Made by a program: the position numbers and the translations under genes
Shown: positions 42,129-48,205 of the stretch, piece after piece
How the letters are laid out: each line of letters begins with the position of its first letter
Position numbering within the stretch: the first letter of the stretch is position 1
The notes under the pieces: generated by a model
The model's input: only the letters and a program-made list of their open reading frames with translations
The model's database searches: none
Told to the model about the DNA's origin: nothing
Assembly (NCBI GenBank): GCA_009702045.1
Contig: WLIV01000026.1
Location: 1-48,205 of the forward strand
Length of the DNA stretch: 48,205 nucleotides
Direction of reading: 5' to 3'
From: Actinomycetota bacterium
GTDB lineage: Bacteria > Actinomycetota > Acidimicrobiia > Acidimicrobiales > Ilumatobacteraceae

Positions 42129-43336
42129 ACGTTCACCTGTCCGGGATGTGCCTGGATACGTTCGAGATCGCGTATGGACTTCGCCGCCGCCTTGCGCGCC
42201 TGTCGCTTGGAGAGACGACCAACCGGACGACCACCGAGCACACGAGCGATGGTGAACAGCACCAGCACCAGCACCATCAGCACGGCTGCCGTGGCGAAGC
42301 CCCGGGCCACTTGTGTGGGCTGCGGCGAGCGCACCAGTTCGAAGGCTGCGAGCGGCAACGACACCATCGGACCCTTCATCGGATTGACGTTCATCGTCGA
42401 GGTGAAGCCAGCGGTCAACAACACCGGGGCCGTCTCGCCGACACCGCGGGCGACGCCGAGGATCACCGAGGTGGTGAGGCCAGAACGGGCGGTCGGCAGC
42501 ACCACATGCCACACCGTGCGCCACTGCGGTGCACCGAGCGCCGCCGACGCTTCACGCAGGCCACCGGGCACCAAGCGCAACACCACGTCGGCCGAACGGA
42601 TGATGATCGGCAACATCATGATGCTCATCGAGATCGCCGCTGCGAGACCCGACCGCTCGAAACCGAGCACCAGGATCCACGTGGCGAAGATGAACAGACC
42701 GGCCAGGATCGAGGGCAGTGCAGTCATGGCGGTCACCACAGTGCGCACCAACGTCGCGAACCAGTTGCGGGTCTCGTTGAGGAACACCGAGCAGGCCACG
42801 CCCAGCGGCACGGTGATGAGCAACGCGATCGTTGTCATGATCACGGTGCCGGTGATCGCGTGGGTGATGCCACCCTTACCGAGCGGGTCGAGCGGGCCGG
42901 TACTGCTGAGGTCGGTGGAGAAGAAGTTCGAATGGAACAACGCCTTCGAACCACGCATGATCGTGAACACGATCACCGAGAACAACGCGGCGAGCGCCAC
43001 GAGCGCTGCGGTGGTGAGCATCACACCCATCACACGGTCGACGACCGCCGGGCCATCCTCGGTGGTGGCGACCAGCACCGCGTAGGTGCAGAGGAACACG
43101 AGGAAGAACACGACCACGAAACCGAAGTCGCCGGACAGCGGTGTGAGACGCCCGAACAACAGCATCGTCGTGCACCACGCGCTGAACAGACCGCCGGCGA
43201 GCGGCATGATGTCGTTGCGCGAGAGCTTCCCGAGCGAGCGCCGCTCCGGCAGTGACGCCAACTGCTCGGGGCGTGGCGGGAGCACCGTACGCGGAACGGT
43301 GTCGCCGGACGGCGTGTCGTGCAGCAGCGGGGTCAT
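42125..43336 (-). CDS. pstA: Phosphate ABC transporter permease PstA
   Basis: 403 aa; longer than the common ~300 because of an N-terminal cytoplasmic tail and two extra TM segments (about 55-100). The permease core has GTVIMTTIALLITVPLGVACSVFLNE, PSILAGLFIFATWILV and the EAA-like loop REASAALGAPQWRTVWHVVLPTARSGLTTSVILGVARGVGETAPVLL. A basic C-terminal tail (KRQARKAAAKSIRDLERI) may contact the ATPase or its extra domain. Start MTPLLHD at 43336 overlaps the PstC stop by 4 nt. Confidence 0.93.
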   Translation of the reverse strand: MTPLLHDTPSGDTVPRTVLPPRPEQLASLPERRSLGKLSRNDIMPLAGGLFSAWCTTMLLFGRLTPLSGDFGFVVVFFLVFLCTYAVLVATTEDGPAVVDRVMGVMLTTAALVALAALFSVIVFTIMRGSKALFHSNFFSTDLSSTGPLDPLGKGGITHAITGTVIMTTIALLITVPLGVACSVFLNETRNWFATLVRTVVTAMTALPSILAGLFIFATWILVLGFERSGLAAAISMSIMMLPIIIRSADVVLRLVPGGLREASAALGAPQWRTVWHVVLPTARSGLTTSVILGVARGVGETAPVLLTAGFTSTMNVNPMKGPMVSLPLAAFELVRSPQPTQVARGFATAAVLMVLVLVLFTIARVLGGRPVGRLSKRQARKAAAKSIRDLERIQAHPGQVNV

Positions 43337-44358
43337 GCGTCGCTGCTCGCTCCGGAACGCGACCGCGCCACGAACCACGATGCGGTGAAGTTGACCACGA
43401 GGGTGACGGCGAACAGTACGAGGCCGGCGGCCATCAACGCCGAGAGGCCGAAGCCGGTGGCTTCGCCGTAGCGCAGGGCAATGAGGCTGGACACCGAGTT
43501 ACCGCCAGCCTCGAGGATGTGGAAGTTGATGTCGAAGCGCGGTGAGATGATCAACAGCACGGCGATCGTCTCGCCGAGCGCCCGACCTAGGCCGAGCATC
43601 GTGCCGCCGATGATGCCGCCGCGGCCGAACGGCAGGGCGACGACGCGGATCATGCCCCAGCGGGTGGAGCCGAGTGCGAACGCACCTTCACGCTCACCGA
43701 TGGGTACCTGCGAGAACACCTCACGCATCACCACGCACTGAATGGGCATCACCATCATCGCCACGACGACACCGGCGATGAACGCAGACGCGGTGTAGAC
43801 GGTGGAACTTGCGAGTGGGCTGTTCGGGTCGGCGCCGGTCACCTTGAAGATGGGGATCCAGCCGAGCCAGGTGTTGATGAAGCGGGAGACGCCGATGATC
43901 TGACCCTGCAGCAGGAACAGACCCCACAGGCCGTAGACCACACTGGGCACCGCGGCCATCAGATCGACGAGGGCGACGAGCGTGGCGCGCAGCCACTTCG
44001 GGCAGACCTCGGTGATGAACAGCGCAGTACCCATCGAGATCGGGAGGGCGATCGACACCGCCACAGCGGCGATGAGCACGGTGCCCAGCAGCACGGACGC
44101 GATACCGAACTTGCCGCGGTCGGGTTGCCAATCGGAGGTGGTGAGGAACGACAGACCCGTTGCCCGCAGCGCGTCGGTTGCCTCGTAGGCGAGGAACGCT
44201 CCGACGGCCACCATGATCGAGAGCACCAGGGCCCCGCTCATTGACGCGCCGCCGTAGAAGATGCGGTCGCCGCGGTTACGCGCGGCCTTCACCTTGCGCG
44301 GCGCGTGATCTGCCGCGGCGATGTCCGGTGCGGCCGGAATGGTGGTGATGCCGGACAT
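43333..44358 (-). CDS. pstC: Phosphate ABC transporter permease PstC
   Basis: 341 aa with six TM segments. The signature parts are GTVLIAAVAVSIALPISMGTALFITEVCP, VPSVVYGLWGLFLL and the EAA loop GEREGAFALGSTRWGMIRVVALPFGRGGIIGGTMLGLGRALGETIAV. It pairs with PstA to form the phosphate channel. The long periplasmic loop near TM4 (WIPIFKVTGADPNSPLASSTVY) is typical. It starts 3 nt after the coiled-coil membrane protein gene and is coupled to it. Confidence 0.93.
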   Translation of the reverse strand: MSGITTIPAAPDIAAADHAPRKVKAARNRGDRIFYGGASMSGALVLSIMVAVGAFLAYEATDALRATGLSFLTTSDWQPDRGKFGIASVLLGTVLIAAVAVSIALPISMGTALFITEVCPKWLRATLVALVDLMAAVPSVVYGLWGLFLLQGQIIGVSRFINTWLGWIPIFKVTGADPNSPLASSTVYTASAFIAGVVVAMMVMPIQCVVMREVFSQVPIGEREGAFALGSTRWGMIRVVALPFGRGGIIGGTMLGLGRALGETIAVLLIISPRFDINFHILEAGGNSVSSLIALRYGEATGFGLSALMAAGLVLFAVTLVVNFTASWFVARSRSGASSDA

Positions 44359-44361
44359 CGG

Positions 44362-44982
44362 TCACCCCATCCAGGCGAACATCACGGTGACGACGATCGC
44401 CGCCGCAAGGCCGATGAGCACCACGTCGAGGTGCTTGGCGTGTTGCCAGAACGACGGCTTCGGCTGCATCTGCGGCACCATTGCGTACCCAGGCATCACC
44501 ATCGGCACGGCGTTTCGTGCGCTCAGGTGCTCGTCGAACTTCGCCGCGAACACCGTGGCGAACACGGTGGCAAACACCTCGGCATCGAACCCTGCGCTGT
44601 GAGTGACCGCGATCGCGGTGCCGGGCGGCGGCGGAACCAGCGTCGTCGCCACGACGGGTACCTCGGCCATGAAGAGTGGTGCCGCCGCGATCGGGGGGGC
44701 CATCGCGGCGGCGATCTTGGCTGCCTCGGCGTGGGCAGCGGCAACCAGCGCGGCTGCCGCTTCTAGGGCAGCACCGAGTTCTGCTTCGAGCGCACGGGTG
44801 CGCTGCTCGACACTGGTGTCGGATTCGGCGGCGGCCAGTTCGTGTTCGGCCGCATGCTCTGCGGCATCGGCAGCAGCTTCGGCCCGGTCGGCATCCTGCT
44901 GGGCGGCGCGCAGCTTCAACGTGAGCATCGCGATACCAGCGCGACCCGACATCGTCGTCGGGCTGACCACGGTGTCAGACAT
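44362..44982 (-). CDS. Coiled-coil, tail-anchored membrane protein
   Basis: 206 aa, not recognised. An Ala/Glu-rich coiled coil (about 18-105, LRAAQQDADRAEAAADAAEHAAEHE) is followed by a Pro/Ala stretch, a segment with EVFATVFATVFAAKFDEHL (115-150 region) and one C-terminal TM (about 186-204). No signal peptide, so the bulk is cytoplasmic with the tail in the membrane. It overlaps the previous small gene by 8 nt and leads directly into pstC. It may organise or regulate the transporter; inference from position only. Confidence 0.65.
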   Translation of the reverse strand: MSDTVVSPTTMSGRAGIAMLTLKLRAAQQDADRAEAAADAAEHAAEHELAAAESDTSVEQRTRALEAELGAALEAAAALVAAAHAEAAKIAAAMAPPIAAAPLFMAEVPVVATTLVPPPPGTAIAVTHSAGFDAEVFATVFATVFAAKFDEHLSARNAVPMVMPGYAMVPQMQPKPSFWQHAKHLDVVLIGLAAAIVVTVMFAWMG

Positions 44983-45256
44983 GGTGCATGCCATTCGTGT
45001 TCCGACGGGCTTGGGCGACGATGTGCTCGGCCTCGAGGCGAGCCGCCTCGCGCACCTGCTGAATCGCGTTCGCGTACTGCTGCTCGATCTCGGCGAGCGA
45101 GTCGACTGACGCCAGAGCGGCATCGTGAGTGAGGGCCTCGGCGCGAGCGGCACGCTCATTGGCCACGACAGTTCGCCGACGAGCAGTTGCGATCTCAGCC
45201 TCGAGACAGCCGATCGCGAAGGCCTCCTGGTCGACGGCTTGCATCGTGATCGTCAC
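44975..45256 (-). CDS. Small coiled-coil protein
   Basis: 93 aa, not recognised. Almost entirely helical, Ala/Glu/Arg-rich, with heptad-like spacing (EAEIATARRRTVVANERAARAEALTHDAALASVDSLAEIEQQYANAIQQV). No TM or Cys pair. The start is uncertain: GTG at 45256 gives a GTGA overlap with the preceding gene, GTG at 45265 and ATG at 45244 are alternatives. Probably a partner of the tail-anchored coiled-coil protein it overlaps. Confidence 0.55.
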   Translation of the reverse strand: MTITMQAVDQEAFAIGCLEAEIATARRRTVVANERAARAEALTHDAALASVDSLAEIEQQYANAIQQVREAARLEAEHIVAQARRNTNGMHHV

Positions 45257-45480
45257 CCGAACCACACGAAGGGAAGGTCGAGTTCGACCTCCGCGACGGG
45301 AGCCGTGCGGGCGGACTCCGCCATCGCGTTCAGGGCAACGTGCAGCGCAGCAGCGTCGCCAGCCGACGGGTGCACGAGACGCGCCGCGCCAGCGTCAGCT
45401 CGGACGCGGAGTGCGTCGAACAGTTCCGTGGCGATCTCCATAACGTGTGGAATCGTAAAATCCACGCCTGACGAGTCCAT
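45253..45480 (-). CDS. Small protein heading the pst operon
   Basis: 75 aa (or 62 aa from the ATG at 45441), not recognised. Helical, acidic: IPHVMEIATELFDALRVRADAG, then ALHVALNAMAESARTAPVAEVELDLPFVWFG. The longer open frame up to 45888 is the shadow of the SnoaL-like gene. No ribosome-binding site is visible before either ATG; a TACGAT -10-like box 13 nt before the 45441 ATG would fit a near-leaderless start and make it the first gene of the pst operon. Confidence 0.5.
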   Translation of the reverse strand: MDSSGVDFTIPHVMEIATELFDALRVRADAGAARLVHPSAGDAAALHVALNAMAESARTAPVAEVELDLPFVWFG

Positions 45481-45525
45481 GAACGAATGCTGAGCCGAAG
45501 GTGGACGCCAGATGAATTCACCGAA

Positions 45526-45540
45526 GCGACGCTCCGTCGC
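45526..45540 (-). terminator. Weak GC hairpin after the SnoaL-like gene
   Basis: GCGACG and CGTCGC (6-bp stem, CTC loop) 17 bp after the stop at 45557. It may separate the SnoaL-like transcript from the pst operon. Confidence 0.35.
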
Positions 45541-45556
45541 CAGCTGATACTTCTTC

Positions 45557-45961
45557 TCAGTCGGCGAACGTCTGCTGCAACACGAGCGGGTCGAAGTATT
45601 CACGCCACAACAGCACGCGCCCTTGGTCGTCGAACTCGAACACTCCGATATAGGTGTTGAGGTACGGCTTGCCGGTGTGCGTGACGGCATCGCCCCTGTA
45701 CTCCACGACTGCAGAGGTGGGGGTGGTGCTCTGGTGGTAGCGCCGCTCGACAAAGTCGAGGCGGGCGAACAGCTTCGGCAGCAACCGCATGAACTTCTCG
45801 ATGTCGGCGCCACGCAGTTGCCGGGGCAACGGCTCGGGACGCATCGGCAGCTCCAGCACACCCTCGGGGGCGAATCGACCGGCGGCACCGGCGATGTCGA
45901 AGGCCTGGATCATGTCGAGGCATTCGCGTGCTGCCTCAACGGCGGAGAACTCGGCGGTCAT
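45557..45961 (-). CDS. SnoaL-like (NTF2-fold) protein
   Basis: 134 aa, one SnoaL/NTF2 domain. Characteristic segments: IQAFDIAGAAGRFAPEGVLELP, RGADIEKFMRLLPKLFA, EYRGDAVTHTGKPYLNTYIGVFEFDDQGRVLLWREYFDP. Members are isomerases, hydratases or small-molecule binders; the active residues cannot be assigned. Start MTAEFSAV at 45961. Divergent from the PPOX gene with a 51-bp gap. Not obviously part of the phosphate locus. Confidence 0.8.
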   Translation of the reverse strand: MTAEFSAVEAARECLDMIQAFDIAGAAGRFAPEGVLELPMRPEPLPRQLRGADIEKFMRLLPKLFARLDFVERRYHQSTTPTSAVVEYRGDAVTHTGKPYLNTYIGVFEFDDQGRVLLWREYFDPLVLQQTFAD

Positions 45962-45999
45962 GGTGCACAGTGTCGCAGGAACTGCCCGGCCGACATCGC

Positions 46000-46005
46000 T
46001 ACCGT
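46000..46005 (+). promoter_or_regulatory. -10 box TACCGT before the PPOX gene
   Basis: TACCGT ends 7 nt before the ATG at 46013, with no ribosome-binding site; probable leaderless start. Confidence 0.45.
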
Positions 46006-46012
46006 TACAGCC

Positions 46013-46405
46013 ATGACGACGGAACTCGACGCGGCGAAGTACATCTCGTTCATCACCTACAAACGTGATGGCACGGCAGTCGCCGCACCCGTGTGGGTGG
46101 TGCCGTTCGAAGGCGGGTACGCCTTCACCACCGAAGGCACATCGTTCAAGATCAAGCGAGTGCGCAACAACCCCGCGGCGGCGGTGAAGGTGTGCGGTCT
46201 CCGTGGCACCGTGAAGCCCGACGCCACCAAGTACATCGGCACGGCCGAAGTGCTCGACGAGGCGACGTCGATACGAGTCGACTCGGCGATCAAGCGCAAA
46301 TACTGGCTGGCCTATTCGATACTGATCGCGCCAGGGCATTGGTGGCGCACACTGCGCAAGACGGCAACACCGCACACCGCGGTCAAGTTCACCGTCGCCT
46401 CCTGA
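46013..46405 (+). CDS. PPOX-class (F420-dependent type) oxidoreductase
   Basis: 130 aa. The split-barrel fold opens with YISFITYKRDGTAVAAPVWVVPFEGGYAFTTEGTSFKIKRVRNNP, closely matching the actinobacterial PPOX-class F420-binding proteins (Rv2061-like). RNNPAAAVKVCGLRG lines the cofactor groove. It probably uses F420H2 or FMN to reduce or oxidise a small substrate. A hairpin follows the stop. Confidence 0.85.
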   Translation: MTTELDAAKYISFITYKRDGTAVAAPVWVVPFEGGYAFTTEGTSFKIKRVRNNPAAAVKVCGLRGTVKPDATKYIGTAEVLDEATSIRVDSAIKRKYWLAYSILIAPGHWWRTLRKTATPHTAVKFTVAS

Positions 46406-46417
46406 GTCCGCTCGCCA

Positions 46418-46462
46418 ATGTTGGCGCTGAGGCGTGGCCTGGCCCCGCCTGAACGCCGACAT
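46418..46462 (+). terminator. Composite hairpin after the PPOX gene
   Basis: Outer arms ATGTTGGCG (46418-46426) and CGCCGACAT (46454-46462; one wobble) enclose inner arms AGGCG/CGCCT. It starts 13 bp after the stop codon. Confidence 0.6.
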
Positions 46463-46480
46463 TGCTCGTGAGCCCGGCCG

Positions 46481-46498
46481 GCCGTCACGCGTGACGGC
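46481..46498. promoter_or_regulatory. Perfect 18-bp palindrome, candidate operator
   Basis: GCCGTCACGCGTGACGGC is fully palindromic and lies 47 bp before the VWA gene start. The form and position fit a dimeric repressor site. A terminator is less likely because the palindrome has no loop. Confidence 0.5.
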
Positions 46499-46499
46499 G

Positions 46500-46537
46500 C
46501 TGTGTGCGTTTCATCTCTGCCCCCGCAGCGCACACAG
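46500..46537 (+). promoter_or_regulatory. 5'-UTR hairpin touching the VWA gene ribosome-binding site
   Basis: CTGTGTGCG (46500-46508) pairs with CGCACACAG (46529-46537), and the last two bases of the stem are the first two of the AGGAG Shine-Dalgarno (46536-46540). Folding could reduce translation of the VWA gene. Confidence 0.4.
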
Positions 46538-46545
46538 GAGTCGCC

Positions 46546-47823
46546 ATGCAGCCCACCGTCAAGTTCGACCGCACCCTTGTCACCGTCCTCGTTGACGAAG
46601 TCCTACACGTCCTGCTCGAGCTCGCTGCCCCGCCGGCCGCGCCAGTCGAGCGAGCACCGCTCGATGTCGTGGTGGTCCTCGACCGCAGCGGCTCGATGTC
46701 CGGCGCACCTCTGGCCTCGGTCACCGCCGCCACCTCGCAACTGTTGCGTCTGGCCGGCAGCGATGACCGCATCGGCGTCGTCGCCTTCGACGACACGGTG
46801 CAGTTGGTGCTGCCCCTCGCCACACATCAGGCCGACCCCGCTGCCGCCACCGTGCTCGCGATCGGCGCTGGTGGCTCGACGAACCTGTCGGGTGGCTGGC
46901 TGAAGGGTCTCGAGATGCTGACCGGTTCACCTCGGGCGGGGGCGCTGCGTCGCATCATCGTGCTCACCGACGGTCACGCCAACGTCGGCCTCAGCACGGC
47001 CGATGTGCTGGTGCCACTGATCAAGAGCGGCTACCAGCAGGGTGTCACCACCTCGTGCATCGGCTTCTCCGACAACTACGACGAGCAACTGCTGGCGGCG
47101 CTCGCCGACGGAGGAATGGGCAACGAGTACTGGTGCGCCGGGCCCGACCAAGCGGCGAAGGTGTTCGCCGATGAGTTCGGTGGTCTCGCCTCGGTGGTGG
47201 CACAGAACGTGTCGGTGGAGATCACACCGTCGGCGGCGGTCGCTGCCACCGCAGTGCTCAACGAGTTCCCGGTCACCGATGTGCCGGGTGGGTTACAGGT
47301 TGCGCTCGGCGACGCGTACGGCGGCGAGAAGCGCAAGGTTGTGGCCAGGTTCCATCTGCGTCCGTCGAGCACCACCGGGCAGGTCGAGGTGGCCACGCTC
47401 ACCATCCGTTGGGCGGCGGTCGTCGGCGATGTCGCACTGCACACCGTCACCGTGCCCGTGGTGGTCACGGTCGGCGACGGCAGCGGCCCCGACACCGGAG
47501 CCGACGCCGCGGTCACCGAAGAGGTGCTGCGCCTGCAGGTGGCACGCACCCGCAAGGAAGCCCGCGACGCCGCCGAGCGTGGCGACTACAACACTGCCTC
47601 GGCGATGATGACCGCAGGCGCCGACCTGGCCGAGTGTCTGCCCGACGAATTGCGCATGGTGCGCGAACTGCGCCTCGACGCAGAGGCGCTGATGACGCAG
47701 ACCTGGACGGCCACCGATGCGAAGCGCAACTTCTCGCGCAGTCGCTCGGCGAGCAAGGGACGCCGCACCGATTACGTCGCCGAACCGGTCGCCGAACCAG
47801 AGGGCGACGACACCGTGTCGTGA
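46546..47823 (+). CDS. von Willebrand factor A domain protein
   Basis: 425 aa, no signal peptide and no TM, so cytoplasmic. The VWA domain (about 38-215) has a complete MIDAS: DRSGSMS (Asp-x-Ser-x-Ser), Thr in GAGGSTNLSGGW, and Asp in IVLTDGHANVG. A beta-domain (about 220-330) and a helical part (about 340-400, RLQVARTRKEARDAAERGDYNTASAMMTAG) follow. The architecture is that of bacterial VWA proteins with a C-terminal beta-sandwich, thought to mediate Mg-dependent protein interactions. ATG 46546 is preceded by AGGAG. It ends with a GAAA-loop terminator. Confidence 0.88.
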   Translation: MQPTVKFDRTLVTVLVDEVLHVLLELAAPPAAPVERAPLDVVVVLDRSGSMSGAPLASVTAATSQLLRLAGSDDRIGVVAFDDTVQLVLPLATHQADPAAATVLAIGAGGSTNLSGGWLKGLEMLTGSPRAGALRRIIVLTDGHANVGLSTADVLVPLIKSGYQQGVTTSCIGFSDNYDEQLLAALADGGMGNEYWCAGPDQAAKVFADEFGGLASVVAQNVSVEITPSAAVAATAVLNEFPVTDVPGGLQVALGDAYGGEKRKVVARFHLRPSSTTGQVEVATLTIRWAAVVGDVALHTVTVPVVVTVGDGSGPDTGADAAVTEEVLRLQVARTRKEARDAAERGDYNTASAMMTAGADLAECLPDELRMVRELRLDAEALMTQTWTATDAKRNFSRSRSASKGRRTDYVAEPVAEPEGDDTVS

Positions 47824-47848
47824 ACACGACCGATCGCGACCGACAGCA

Positions 47849-47880
47849 GGGGTGTGGCAGGGGAAACCCTGTCGCACCCC
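47849..47880 (+). terminator. 14-bp hairpin with GAAA tetraloop after the VWA gene
   Basis: 47849-47862 pairs with 47867-47880 (12 Watson-Crick pairs and two G-U), closed by a GAAA loop (47863-47866), 25 bp after the stop codon. Confidence 0.75.
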
Positions 47881-47901
47881 TTCGTCATACTCACCCTTGT
47901 C

Positions 47902-48024
47902 ATGAACAACCCCACCACACCCGCCGCCGCACAGCGTGCGGCCACCCACAAGGAGCTTCCCGCCAACACCTTTCCCGCTTCCCAGATCGCCCAACCCTCA
48001 CGCCAGCCAGGAGCCTGCCGATGA
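47902..48024 (+). CDS. Possible 40-aa small protein
   Basis: ATG AAC AAC CCC... encodes 40 aa, Ala/Pro/Thr-rich (MNNPTTPAAAQRAATHKELP and onward, ending GACR). Its stop TGA overlaps the ATG of the next gene (ATGA, 48021-48024), which favours real, coupled translation. A CATACT -10-like box lies 10 nt before its ATG. No homology seen; it may only be a leader for the downstream gene. Confidence 0.4.
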   Translation: MNNPTTPAAAQRAATHKELPANTFPASQIAQPSRQPGACR

Positions 48025-48205
48025 CCGACACCCAGCCCACCCCCCGCCTCGATGCGGCGGCGCACGATTACGCGGTCGCCGTGTTCCGCGAGGTCATGCG
48101 TGTGGCCGCAGCCGTCCGCCGCGGTTTCGACGCCGGCGATATCGCTGCCGAGATCAGCGCCGAGGTGCTCGAGCGCCCCGAGTCGATCATGTCTCGCTAC
48201 CCCGA
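48021..48205 (+). CDS. Truncated gene at window end
   Basis: First 61 codons only (MTDTQPTPRLDAAAHDYAVAV onward, reaching SIMSRYP at the edge). The segment AVRRGFDAGDIAAEISAEVLERP resembles sigma-factor region 2 (DAxDxxxExxxxV), so it may be an ECF-like sigma factor, but too little is present to be sure. GCCAGGAG about 10 nt upstream could be its ribosome-binding site, inside the 40-aa ORF. Confidence 0.5.
   Translation, partial: MTDTQPTPRLDAAAHDYAVAVFREVMRVAAAVRRGFDAGDIAAEISAEVLERPESIMSRYP

Noticed and set aside
45481-45888. Upstream part of the open frame ending at 45253
   Set aside because: Cys/Ser/Arg-rich shadow of the SnoaL-like gene; the real small protein begins at 45480 or 45441.

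Overview
The window looks like one end of a chromosomal contig from a high-GC actinobacterium. Class Acidimicrobiia (Ilumatobacter-like) is my best guess. It rests on gene content (carboxylic acid reductase, PPOX/F420-type oxidoreductase, DUF2520 protein, FadE-like acyl-CoA dehydrogenase), GTG/TTG starts, ATGA-coupled operons and several genes with a -10-like box 7-10 nt before the start codon (apparently leaderless mRNAs). No rRNA, tRNA, CRISPR, IS element or prophage was recognised. Bases 1-118 are a poly-C artefact.

Layout. (1) 119-1229: ECF-type sigma factor and a one-TM partner, minus strand. (2) 1308-5949: minus-strand metabolic group (SDR, zinc alcohol dehydrogenase, YgeW-like carbamoyltransferase, YgeY/M20-like hydrolase) closed by a strong hairpin. 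(3) 6005-11872: polysaccharide-deacetylase lipoprotein, DUF2520 protein, polytopic glycosyltransferase-like membrane protein, and a membrane sensor with PAS, PAS, GAF and EAL domains. (4) 12015-13156: a 26-codon aldo/keto-reductase remnant whose stop overlaps the start of a DUF7064/7065-like protein. (5) 13176-24568: a TetR-led minus-strand catabolic run (TetR, SDR, ALDH, SDR, acyl-CoA dehydrogenase, then D-aminoacylase-family amidohydrolase and VOC protein), divergent from a 1177-aa carboxylic acid reductase. (6) 24577-28256: pterin dehydratase, glutathione peroxidase, small hypotheticals, hotdog thioesterase and a membrane-protein pair. (7) 28360-45480: a 17-kb minus-strand phosphate/cell-surface locus. 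(8) 45557-48205: SnoaL-like protein, PPOX protein, VWA protein, a 40-aa ORF and a truncated gene.

The most interesting part is region 7. Most consecutive genes from 45480 down to 35152 overlap by about 4 nt: three small unrecognised proteins, pstC, pstA, pstS, a giant exported PstS-like protein (895 aa), two membrane-anchored proteins sharing a new-looking domain, and a sortase-fold protein whose catalytic His and Cys are both replaced. pstB follows 17 nt later and carries an unexplained ~130-residue N-terminal domain. Beyond an 11-bp-periodic PHO-box-like site (33761-33788) come a third phosphate-type binding protein, a WxL-like FN3 surface protein carrying the same new domain, and a DUF916/WxLIP-like anchor protein. 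I infer a phosphate-responsive cell-surface assembly physically linked to Pst uptake: several binding proteins on Thr/Pro-rich stalks or WxL-type attachments. The domains and operon overlaps are read from the sequence; the joint function is inference.
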